The notes beneath the pieces are model-generated. The model saw nothing but the letters and a program-made list of their open reading frames with translations. It did not search any database and was not told where the DNA came from. 64,000 nucleotides of DNA from Xiphias gladius (lineage: Eukaryota > Chordata > Actinopteri > Istiophoriformes > Xiphiidae). The stretch is from positions 21,173,715-21,237,714 of the forward strand of contig NC_053407.1 in assembly GCF_016859285.1 (NCBI RefSeq), read 5' to 3'. Position numbers and translations under genes: made by a program. Below, in pieces: positions 1 through 12,600 of this stretch. Numbering within the stretch: the stretch's first letter is position 1; each line of letters begins with the position of its first letter.

Positions 1-1577
1 GGAGCTAACAGAGGACAACTTTGGGACTTTAATCTCTGAAAGTGGGATTCTGGAAATACATGACAAAGCACTTAGCAAGAACGCGATTGGAAAGCGTCAT
101 CTTTGGACTGCTTTTAAGCCACTGCATTTAAAAACATAAAAAAAAGTGAATGCTTTAATTTATTCACCAGAGTGACTTGTGTTGTAGAGCCTGAGCCATG
201 CTGGATTTTTGAGGCATACTGGATACTGAGATTTGAGAGTTTAAAAATCGCTTTACAATATTTCACCTGAGATTTTGTCTTCCACATAAAATAGACTAAC
301 CTTCTTCCTAAGGATTCCTCCCTTGAATTTGTTTACTAAAGGGACTATAATTGCTATTTTTAATATCAACGGCTGATCACATGAAAACTTGTGTGCAAGG
401 TGAGAGATGAAGCACCAGAAAATGATCACTCGACTCTACAGTTCCCTCAGCACTACGGAGCGCTCTAGCGTCTTTCACCTCATTGTTTTTGATCCCCGGC
501 CCCCAACTTCACCGTTTTGTTTCAGTCTCGGACTGGTTCCACATTACCTCAAACATATCTTTCGCATTTCTCCGCTTGCAGCTTCTTGTTCTTTTATTGG
601 CCAATATGAACTGATAAAAATGTATCGATGAGTTAATACTGGCGGATGTATCACACCATTCAATTATCATCGAGGCTGTACCGATGCGATATGCTGTATC
701 AGTATCCACAGCAATACTGACTTTGATTGGCCACGATGTGACTGATGCACATTAAATACAGTTTTCTTTGTCAGCGCCATTATAAAATTCTGCGTTGCTG
801 CGATATGTGTTTTCAGTTGCCACAGCAATGCCTCGCCTAATCTTACCTTACATAAAAATGACTGGACTGGCGTACACAGATTTCAAATCTGGGGAAAACT
901 GGTGTCTGAACGGTTCTCAGTCTCAGCAGTTAGTCTGAGTTGAGGAGTCAGAAAGGGAATTGGAAGAGAAAAAGCTGGATTAGTGCATCCTTAATCATCA
1001 GTCGGGCTCTTGTATGTTGTTAAAAAAAAAAACAAATGAGACAAACGTCCCAACATCCCCACTGTGAGTGGTAACCCTGCCTCATTCTGCACGTTTACAG
1101 CACTTTGCCCACCGGGATCCCTGAAGGTGCTTCTGGTCAGGTTTAGTTATTTTCCTTCCACAGAGAATCAGCAGCTTATGGGTCTGAAATTAGCCCCAAG
1201 GAGAGTGCCGGTCAGGAAGGAGGGCAGGCTTCCGTGGCGAAGATCTCATTAGCTCAAAACATTTAGAACAGGACCGCACGAGGAAGAAGCGGGGCCAAAG
1301 CATTACTGACACCGTCGCAGGCTCTCTGCTTTTCAGGCCTTCAAACTCCAGCCAGACGGAATGGCCTCCAGCTGCGGCTGAGATTCAATCTTTTCTCCTC
1401 GCAAAATGTTCTCCTTGATGTGCACTTTGTTTTTGAATTAACCCATCCAAACGTCTCAGAGCAGCCAATAGAACAGAACAATGACATTAAACTGAACAAC
1501 CGTGCCTCTCACAATCAGTTCATCCCAGATGTGTGACTGCTGAGGTGTGCGGCAGTGTAGCAGTTTGTAGCAGCAGT

Positions 1578-1965
1578 TTACTTAAGTAAACGTAGCAGCG
1601 CCACGATGCAAAAAGAGAAGTAGGAGTCCAGCAAGTAAAAATGCAGAAATGTCAACAGCAAAATGTACTTAAGGTATCAATAAAAATGCAATGTGTCATA
1701 TAATGTTTGATTATTGTTACTAATTTTAAAGTTGTAAGTGGTGGCGATGGACCTAATTTGAACTATTTTAGAGGTAGGTAGGTAGTTCACATCAAATGCT
1801 TCATATTTCATCAACTAACCATAAACTAAGTTCAGTGAGTCAAAACTTGGTCTGCAATACAAAAGTAATAAATATAGCCGTCTGATAAATGCAGGGCAGT
1901 ACAATGTGCTCCGCTGAAATGTAGTGGAGTAAAAGTACAAATGAATATGAAATGAAACAGGAAGC
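1578..1965 (+). repeat. Truncated copy of a teleost non-autonomous DNA repeat
   Basis: The sequence shares its body with the copies at 14233-14530 and 17907-18345: segments about AGTAAAAGTAC, a middle part near GTTGTAAGTGGTGG, and a 3' part with GAAATGTAGTGGAGTAAAAG. The terminal motif ending in CCACTG seen in the copy at 14233 is missing here, so this copy is truncated. I recognise it as a common fish repeat but cannot assign a database family. Confidence 0.5.
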
Positions 1966-3605
1966 ATAGTACGTGATTAAATGTATTTAGCGAGTTTCCG
2001 CTGCTGGTGTGTGGAGAGCAATAAATGAGTTTCCTTTGGCACAAGGACAGGGCCCTGCAGAGGGATGATCCCTCTTGAACACTGGCCGGGAAATCTGACG
2101 AGGAATCTACAGCTGAACGCTAGAGCAGGGGCAGGAGGATGAGGAGGTTAATCTATGTCTCTTCCTGTGACCAACAGTCCTTCATCATCCATTTTAATCC
2201 CCAGGTAAAGCTACAGGGCTGCCGGGCTTTTTTTTCTGCCCTGGGTGGCCTGTCTCGAACCCCGCTGCGCAAGCGACAAGGCACCCCCCCGATTAAGACA
2301 CATGGGAACTAGTAAATGGTTCTTTAAGTCAGTCAGGACGAGAACATGCTGTACAATATGTAACATAAAAGGCAAAACGGTGACAAACTGGCCCCGGAGA
2401 TGTTTGTTGGGTTGTGGGCGGGGGATGTGTGTTCCTCCAACCTGGCTATTGTGTGGACAGTGAACCGCGATGAGTCACTGGTGTTATTCAGAGGCTCTTC
2501 ACACATAAATGAAAGCCTTGGGAAATCAGAAACTGCCTCCAGGTAGGAACGTCTCCCTGCTCAGTGCAACAGCTGAAGTGTCGAGCGCGCCTCATGAACC
2601 GCCGATCTGCGCGAGAATGTCGTGATGCCGCTGATCGGGGAAAAACGGGGTCTGCGGCCACGCTGGGCAGTTTGGAGTCTCACAAAACTAGGGAGATGGT
2701 TAGGAAAGCCAAGAAGATTCAGATCTGGCTGCATTTACACAAGAGGAAGTCGCATGTCTTACAGCGGCATACCATGATGAGTGTGTTTTATAGTTTGGCT
2801 ACAGTCGCAGTGAATGGAGTCGCAATGCTCGGCTTGACACCAGCTTCAGAGGTCAAATTAAAAAAAAACAAACACATTGCCCGAGGGAGACACAGGCCTT
2901 CCCCGAATCCCCAACTACGCAAACATCGCCGCATTAAATTACCGTCGGTCAGTCGAGGGAGGAGGGACGTGACTTTAGGGGACAGAGACGAGCAGGAAAA
3001 TGACAGATATACTCTATTAAATGTGCGACTGCGTTTGGCAATCTATCACTGGCCTGACTGCCTGAGAGTTGTTTCTGTCATAAAAGCACCACCTACTCTA
3101 GTTTCCTCCCGTTCAGGGGGGACAACTTGGGCCCTCTTTCTGGAGCGTAACTTATTCAAAAAGAAGACCAGACCTGAAGTGAAAGCAGCACTAACAGCGG
3201 ACCAAAATAAACTCCGGAATTCGCCTCCTCTGTGGTCCAAGGGCAACAGAGCGACTCCGACCAAAGTGGTCCCTGAACTACAAGGAGGAGTCGAATGAAA
3301 GTGAGCAGAAAAGCAGTTTTTCACAGGGGAGTTTACTGTGCGCTGAGATGAAGAAACCCAGACACCGTGTCTCTCAACTGAAACCTGCCCCCCCCCCGTT
3401 TCGTAGAAGAACGACAGCGATTGAGCACAAGAGCTACATGAAGTCTTCACAGACGGTCCCGTATTTTGGGGAGAGGATTTCATCATGCGTGTATGCAAAC
3501 GGGCCCCTGTTGCCTCTGTGGCACCGGTTCTGTTGTGCACAACGACCCCAAAATAGATGGCTGCCTGTACGAAGCTCGGCGCACACGCTGCGACCCTGAT
3601 CTCAT

Positions 3606-3648
3606 CTGATCTGATCCGATCCGATCCGATCTGATCTGGTCTGATCTG
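3606..3648. repeat. GATCY microsatellite
   Basis: About eight imperfect 5-bp units alternating CTGAT and CCGAT. It is a simple tandem repeat inside camk1d intron 1, close to the first exon. Confidence 0.8.
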
Positions 3649-4011
3649 TGCGGTGGTTTCTGAATGAACTGTGACATCGCGCGTGCGACTTCACACATTA
3701 TCGGGTCTCGTGGAGCGTTACACCCCCCCCAACCACCACCACCTGAACAATTAACTGATGACGGTCCTGACTGGATTCTGAAAAATGAGTCTTTCGACGC
3801 GCAGCGAGTTCAGGCGGCCCTGTCTCTGCCCGTCACCGCCGAGCGACGCCTCAGTCACTTCAGCAAATGTGCAACAGCTGTCAGTCTGCCTTTTGTTTCC
3901 GCTCAACGGCGGCGGGCTACGGCGTGTCATTGTTGTCCGACGCCAATTCGCACAAGTGGACACAAAGTTTTTTTGCGTGTCGCCTGCGAGGCTGCGTTAT
4001 CTGGTTACTCA

Positions 4012-5000
<989 letters not shown>

Positions 5001-5087
5001 GGTTGAAGGCTTGTAGAAGCCGAACTGTTTCAGAACCAGTACAAAATGTGGGTTCTACAGTATTCGAGTCGTTTTCCTTTCACCCTC

Positions 5088-5340
5088 ATCACCTCCACCG
5101 AGGAGGTTACGTTTTTCGCCTGGGAGCAGGATTTATGCAAAAACTACCCAACCGATTTGCATCGGACTCGGTGGAGGGATGGGACACGGGCCGGGGAAGA
5201 AGCCATCACATTTTGGGGCGGATCCCTGATCAGTATCAATTTTAATTTTTTTTTTTTCCTATGAAGTCTGGTGTATGTTGTTTGACATTGAGCCTGGTGA
5301 GGGGGGGGTCTGCCCGGAGCACCGTTCCAGCTTAGTCTTG
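5088..5340 (+). repeat. Teleost interspersed repeat, copy 1 (CCACCGAGGAGGTTACGTTTT type)
   Basis: The segment runs from CACCGAGGAGGTTACG through GCAGGATTTATGCAAAAACTAC, GGTGGAGGGATGGGACA and CACATTTTGGGGCGGATC to a tail near GAAGTCTGGTGTATGTTGTTTGACATTGAGCC. The last 150 bp are repeated at 25335-25480 in the same orientation. This is a very common fish repeat body. The open frames across it are shadows of the repeat. Confidence 0.7.
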
Positions 5341-5448
5341 ATTAGCAATTAGCAACTTAATTAGCAAACTCATCTTTCTTCAACGCACGACTGGCTCTGG
5401 CACAGTGAGAAGCTGCACCTCAGCATGACCCCGCTTGTAACTAAAACC

Positions 5449-5454
5449 TTTATT
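5449..5454 (-). terminator. dhtkd1: Candidate dhtkd1 poly(A) signal (distal)
   Basis: On the minus strand this reads CTGCAATAAAGG, a canonical AATAAA 1.1 kb after the dhtkd1 stop. A G/U-containing stretch follows downstream. Other AATAAA hexamers occur at 5669-5674, 6398-6403 and 6419-6424, so a shorter 3' end is possible. Confidence 0.4.
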
Positions 5455-6579
5455 GCAGGTTCAAATGAGGGAAACTTCAACAGTTGCTTTTTGTTTTTTT
5501 ACATAAATTCAGTTTGAAGGCATCTTCTCCAGCTACTGATTTTACTTATCAAGACTAAAATTAGAATAAAGACCATATTTTCATATTACAGTATATCAGA
5601 CTTTACAGGTGAGTTTACAAGCATGAGACCGGTTGAAAAGAAACACGACGCACCATCATGAAAATAGATTTATTTGAGAATATTACCATTTGAGTATTCA
5701 GATTTTTGTTTATTTACGGTAGCCCTTTAATGCCAGTACTTTGATCTCAAGTCTTGGTTTAAACCCCAATTAAATAATGAAAATAATCAAGTACTTCTTG
5801 GCCCAAATTTGGACAATGAAATGTCCAGACATAACTATCTCACGGTAGGATTAACATTTAACAATCACAACGGTAACAATTCTCTCTGTGCATTCAGAAA
5901 CAGTTTCATCTCCTTCTTTAATGCAATGTCAAATTCAGTTAAATTAGTCCCATTCTTATATAAATATTACCAAAACACTCAGATCTCTAACAACTTACAG
6001 TGATATTTCCTCTTCAGAACGGTAGAAAAATTAACTCAAGCTGACTAAATGCGTGAGACAACTGAACAGCTTTGATTCCTGAAATGTGGAGCCCGTACAA
6101 GTTTCACACAGGCAAGATATATTCCCCAGTGCTTGTTTAGTACAATCACATTGTAAACATCTTCTCTAAGGCCTCGATTCAGATCCGACCCAGATTAGCA
6201 GATGTCTTTTTTTTCTTACCATAGTACCTTTTAACCTTAAACAAATAGAGAAAAACAGGGCATGTTAAAGGAGAGGAAGGGGAAAAAAAACAAGTAAACA
6301 GGAATTCAGGCCTTGCCCTCAAACCACATAAACATAATTGTTAAAACCTGTGATAGATTATAAGAGTACGAAGAAAAGTATCAAAGTTTTCCTTTGATTT
6401 ATTTATATTATTGACCATTTTATTTCAAAACTCCGCACCGTCTAAAGGTCCCACATGTCTGCCGTGCAGCACCTCTGTGCATTTAGTGATGATGGTGGGA
6501 AGACAGCAGCAGATAGGGTGTGTAGTGTCGTATTGAAGTTTGTGTACGGGCCTCTTTTGGTTCCCGGTCTTGTTGAGTC
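5455..6579 (-). other. dhtkd1: Probable dhtkd1 3' UTR
   Basis: Non-coding, AT-rich and free of recognisable repeats, between the dhtkd1 stop and the distal AATAAA. The extent is inferred only from poly(A) hexamers; the proximal pair near 6400-6424 would give a 3' UTR of about 200 nt. Confidence 0.4.
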
Positions 6580-6681
6580 TTAGGAGAAGGTGGCAGTGAG
6601 GATGGCCTCTTGTTGCTGCTGGTGGAGGGTCCCGATACCGACAGCGGGGGCAGGCAGCGCAGGTCGGCTCACTAACCGGAG
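6580..6681 (-). CDS. dhtkd1: dhtkd1 exon 17 (last coding exon)
   Basis: Encodes residues 891-923, [18 protein letters not shown] to ILTATFS, then TAA at 6580-6582. The acceptor AG is at 6683-6682. It aligns with the human C-terminus, which ends in AKTFA. Confidence 0.95.
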   Translation of the reverse strand, partial: LRLVSRPALPAPAVGIGTLHQQQQEAILTATFS

Positions 6682-9600
6682 CTGATCAGGACAGGACAGG
6701 GGAACAAGTTGTGTGCGTTTAATTCGTTTACAGACCATTTAGCTTCACATTGTAGATTGTTTTATTTCAAACGCTGCTCACCTTAGAGGCCAGCTGCTTC
6801 TCAAACCTGGGAGCTACAAAAGACCAGGGACCCATGTTCTCAGGCTCCTCCTGACTCCAAATAAACTCTGCGGGGGAACAGAATTGAAAACCGATTACAA
6901 CAACTGACAGGTAAAAGAATAAGTGATTCATACTTTCAGAGTGAGTTCAGACCAAACACACGACTTTGGGTGAAGTTTTTTTTTTTTCCTCCCCTGAGAA
7001 ATTCCGGATCAAACTGAAACTAGATTTACTTCGGTGTTTGGTGAGAACAATGTAACAGAGAGTTGAAGTGAAACCTGAACTTTCACATTTTGTTCCACAA
7101 GTAGTAAGAAAAATTAATTCAGAATCACATTTATAACAATGCAAATTATTAATATCCAGCCTTGAAATAAAACCTACTTTATTTGTTTATTTACATATTT
7201 TCTCGTGTTTCTTGCATTTTATTTGTAACTTGTTTTTGAGAAGTACTACATAAAGGAAGATCATCATCATCATTAGTAGTAGTTTTATGTTTAACCTTGT
7301 TTAACAGTATTTTAGTCAGTTCACTCCATCTAATATCATCATTTAATATTTTTTAGAGCTGAAACAATCGACAAAATATTTACAAGAAGCAATTATGATC
7401 ATCAATTAATCTTTTAAGTCGCTTTCAATAAAAAGGCCACTGGTTCCAGCTTCTCATATATGAATACTGCTAGTTTTTGGTCTTCTATGATAGTACATTG
7501 AACATTTTTGGGATTTGAATTATTTTAACATGTCACTTTGAGCTCTGGAAAATTGTGATGGTTGTTTTCAATGTTTTCTGACATGTTATAAACCAAATGA
7601 TTAATCGATTGGTCCAAAAAAAAAAAAAAACAGATTAATTGATAATGAATATAACTGTGTTGGAGCTCTTATTTTTTTCTGTAGATGCCTTTGACAGGCA
7701 ACATTACTGATTAACCCCGAAATACCGCAAGCTACGTGTGGACAGGGAGGACTGAACGACAGCGGGGATTACAGCAAAAAAGTTGAAAGAACAATACTGG
7801 AAAGGAAAAGTAGTTAGAACTTCATGTTCCAGGAACGCCAGCCACTTTTTCACAAAGACTGATGAACGAGACCCTCAATGAAAGATTGCATTGAGTTACA
7901 AACACTAAAGGGCGTAGGTTTGGTTTCAGAAGTCCAAGAAATGTTTGACAAAAACTACCATTTCCAATGTACCATTAAACTGGATAAATAATATTTTATT
8001 TCTATCTTTACTGCAAAGAGCACTGTCTTTTCCTGCGTTATGTTTTACTGATGATCAGTTCTTGCGTCTTTTTAGGAGAATTATCTGTAAATTAAAAAAA
8101 AAAATAACAAAAAGCTAAACAATTTTTTTTTTAAACCCGAAAATTCAGAGGGGTCGGTTGACTATTTTCAGCCCTGAGTTGTGTCTACATTTAACCTCCA
8201 TCAAGAAGGTGGAGGTTGTTGGAGCAGCTTGTATGTTGCCTGAGAAGGTATGCGATGTAGCTCATACTTTAGATGTTTGCACTTTTTCTGGTTATTTCAT
8301 GCCTTCCTCGAGGACTCACTAATACAAGCGGTGACTGTCATTGAAGTTGCCGAATACTCCGGGTTGGCATTCAGCTTAGCGTGACTCACTTGAGCAGCTG
8401 TTCTTGTAATTGTTTTTGCTGCCTGATTTTACAGGCAGTATCATCTGGCAACACGGGTCCTTCTCAATCATGTGAACAAGTTTACTGAAGAAAAATCCCT
8501 TTACCTAGTAAAGATAAAAGTGAATGGACTCTCTGCTGTCGGCAAAGGTCAAAAGGTCATTGCTCACTTTGGCTCTGCTTTTTGCCTTCAGGTGAAAGGG
8601 ATTCAGACATGTTGGAAGATTTTACAGTCATCAGGGCAATTACAAAAGTAAGTGCCACCTTGAAGATATATTGAGAATTGAAGGGCTTGTGTTTCACAAA
8701 GGCCTCGAAAAATTCATTGATGGGTTTATTTTTAGTAGGACAGACTACTGTAATGGTGTTTCTGTAGATTTCTAGAAAAAAAAAGCAAAGTTAAGAGGAT
8801 TAACATTAAACACAGAAAAGCAGGCTTTTCTCTGCTCCTCATTTATATCTGGAACAAACTTGCAGCAGATCTGTTTTTTATTATGCTGTTTTTTGGTCTA
8901 TTATTATTTGGTTATTTAGTTCCCTTCCCACTGTCTTTTAAATGTTAATCCATTCTTAAGCTTTACATATGGAACTACATAAAGGCCATGATGTGTAAAA
9001 AGTGCATCATAGATGAACTTGCATTTCCTCTTTATCATCAGTCACAGAGACAAAGACGTATTATCACAGGGAAATGCCTCGAAAATAATGACATCTGCAA
9101 AACACAGGAAAGGTTACCAGAGAGGAACAGTGGACACAGAGACAACTTACGTTACACACTATGGCCTCACAAACAATTACCATCGAGCTGAATATACGTC
9201 TGACTGATTAAATGAAAGTCAAACACAAAGTTGACTTAAAATTTTTTGCATAAAATATTCTTTGAAGAGAAATTATAAGTGATATAAAGTCCAAAAATGG
9301 TAATGTATGGTGAGGAACACAGTCCGACTCAGGCAAAGCTACACTGAAATGTTCGCAACTGCGCACGCAGAAGGAAGAAGTGTTCAATTAGATTTGTGAA
9401 AGTGTTCATTTGTTCATGAGCAGGCCCTGGCCTACTCATTATACAGCAGCAAAACCCCTAAACAAAACATACAGAATTTAACTACCAATATGACTCAGGT
9501 CAAAGCAAACAAACTGCTAGTGTAAAGGCACATGTAAAGCTACCGTGCCTGCTAGGAGTGAATGTGGGGCTCTTTAAGTCAGACAGGAGAGGCCGGTGCA

Positions 9601-12600
9601 GCGTCACACTACCTTTGGCACTGGGGTACTTTCTGAGCTCCTGCTGCAGAGCCTCCAGTGGGAACGGACACAGCTCCTCCACACGGATGAGCGCTGTGTT
9701 CTGGCTTGCTGCTGAAGCCTCCCTCTGTTTCAGCAGGGCATAGTAATGCTTCCCTGCGCACAGCACCACCCTCTGGACACTGAGTGGAATGAGAAAAACA
9801 GGGGTTTAATGTACTGTACAGGGCACTTGGAGAGTGCTTTCGAACCGAGTGTCTTCTAAGTTTAAGCTGGTTCTATTAAGGGCTATTCAAAACATCACAT
9901 GGAAACTAGTCCACAAACACTACACTGATGAGCTTTGAAGTCCTTCAAGTTGAATTATTCATTTAAATATATTCCAACACATTGAGGACCCGAAAAATTA
10001 ACTGAATAATCAACATCCCACAGAAGAAGTTTAAAGTTTTTACAGTCGTGAAAATGTACCTTTGTGCTGAGACTGAGGTATCACCTAACACTGGTCTGAA
10101 AGATGTTCCTGGTGCAAGTTCGGTCAGACTGGACACTGCACCCTGCGAGAAGAAAAGAACATTGTCCACCCACTTAAATAAAAAAAAACAAAAAAAACAA
10201 CAACCTATAAAAGGAGCTGCAGATAAAATGTTAAACATGTTCTTCACAGCGTCTACAGTGCTCACAGAAAATCTGAGCAGTGTCTTGGGTCCAACCACAA
10301 TCAGAGGTTTGCGGAAGTTTCGGATCATCTGTCGCCTCAGCAGGTGGAAGTACTGGGCGGGAGTGGTGGGGTTGACCACAGCCATGTTCACGCTGTCGCC
10401 GTCCACACCCTCCTCTTTACTGTCACACATCTAAGACACAAAAGAGGACGAGTTAGCAATCATTAACAATTCAGGTAATGTCTAACACAAACACAGAACC
10501 AAGTAGAAAGCTGCTGGTAGAGCACAGACATTCAGTCAGGAAACATCCAGACTCGTACCTCTGGGGTGATCCCACCATAAGTAACGGCAGAGACGGAGCC
10601 AAACCTTGAAAACAACACTAAAATAATACTAAAAATGTGACTTTAAAACTAGGTATGTTGGTCGGTGATGATGATGATGATGATTTGACTGCCTACCAGC
10701 TCTGAATGTGTCACTCACTCATTTTTATTTGGAGGAATTGTATGTAGACCTAGTGTGTCAGAAGGCACAATTAAAATGTTATTCCAGACACTACATTTTA
10801 TTAAGTATACCTCAGTAGTCTAATGCAATCCAACAGAAATGCTCTGCCATAACGTCTGCTTTTATAATCTGCAGATGATGTTCAGTTCTTTGATACCGTC
10901 AAAGAAATGTTAATTAAATTGTATGTTTTAGCACTGAGGTCTGGACTGCATTATACTTGGAGATGTTTCTGATATTCTCCTCTCTTTATGTACGTACATA
11001 GGGTACAAAAAACTGGAAACACCTCTAAATATAATGTAATGTATAACACCACCTTTAACTATGACTTCTGTAATAAACATATAATTTAATTTACATATTT
11101 TTGATAAGTCTACAAAAACTGAATATAGTGCCCTCAAAAATTCCCATTATGTAGTGACAAACAGTGCCCATGGCATGTACACTACTTAACAAACCCACTG
11201 TGGGAAATCGTGCATCACATTTTATAGGAGTAAAAAAAAAAAACAACAAGGTGTGACACTTCTCAGTGTCCAAAAATCTCACTTTACTGTTCAACAAAGA
11301 ATAAACTACAGTGTCCATTATATAGAAAGTAGTGAATGAGTGGATGAGGGGGTTCCTTCGGACAAAGCCTCAATCTGATGTCTTTCGTCTGCCGATTGCT
11401 GGCGGCCAATTAGGAAACATCATCTCCATCGATTTGCTCTTGATTACACCGGTTAGAGTCCTGAAAATAATAACGCTCTGTGCTGCACTGCCTTCCTTTG
11501 TGCTGAAGAGGGAAGACATGGACTAAAATGTCTGTGGCATGATACTTTTTTTTTTTTTTTTAAATCTAAATATGACTCCTCGACTCATTTTTTACTTCAC
11601 AGTATGCGGGTGCCTGTTTCCTTATTTATATCTTCACACCAGCACATGAACGCAGTGTAATAATTATGCCTAAAATTATTAAGGGGGCCAAGGAACATTA
11701 GTTCACAAAAGTTTCAGCTTCAAGGACAGGTTCACAATTTTTCATGTCAGTCTTAAAGAAATGATCAGGTGCCAGTATGAACATTAAAACCGGTTCTGCT
11801 TGCTGTGATCATTCCTCCTGTTCACACTGGCCATGAAGATCCCCTTTCTAATGCACTTTCAGTGTCAGTGATGGGGGACAAAATCCACAGCCCTCATTCC
11901 TTTGTAAACATGCCTTCAAACTTTTGTCTGAAGATAATCTGAGGCTTTAGCTGCCTGAGTCAGACAAATCAAGCAGATCTCTTCCATAGTTACAGCCTTT
12001 TTAGTAAAAACCTTCCTGCTTCTTGTTACCATCCCTCCACTGCGGAGCAACAAAGAAACACTAAGAGGGAAAATGGCTGTAACAGTGGAATATAGAGTTT
12101 CTGCTTGATTTGACTAACCCAGACTGCTGAAGCCTCATATTATATTAACCTCCTATCGTTAAAAACATTTTTGCACAAAACTGCAAATCCTGTCCGTCAT
12201 CGCATCCTACACAAAATACGGTAACTTCGAAAGATACACACTTGATTTGTGTAACTCAAGCAGCTAAAGCCGCAGATTATCGTCACATAAACTTCTGAAC
12301 GTATTTTTGCACAGAAGGACGACTGTGGATTTTGTCCCCATTCACTTACATTCAAAAGACATTATGAAAGGATCTTTTTATGGCCAGTATGAACAGGAAG
12401 AATGGTTACACCAAGCAAAACCTTTTTTAATGTTCACCTGGGCACAGCACTGTTGTTTTAAGACAGACTAGAAAAATTGTAAACCTTTCCTTTAACTTTT
12501 TCATGTGTTGTTAGTAGCAATATACTCATAGCTACAAATGAATGGGATTGAAAAGATAACTTCTGCACTGCTTGAGGCAAAACATTAAACTTCCCAGGTG

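Noticed and set aside
2564..3298. Open frame of 244 codons on the plus strand in camk1d intron 1
   Set aside because: No recognisable domain, highly basic low-quality composition, and a long frame also opens on the opposite strand at 3046-3540. Stop codons are rare by chance in GC-rich DNA near the CpG island.
5088..5340. Short open frames beside the camk1d promoter as a divergent gene
   Set aside because: The sequence is an interspersed repeat that recurs at 25335-25480, so the frames are repeat-derived.
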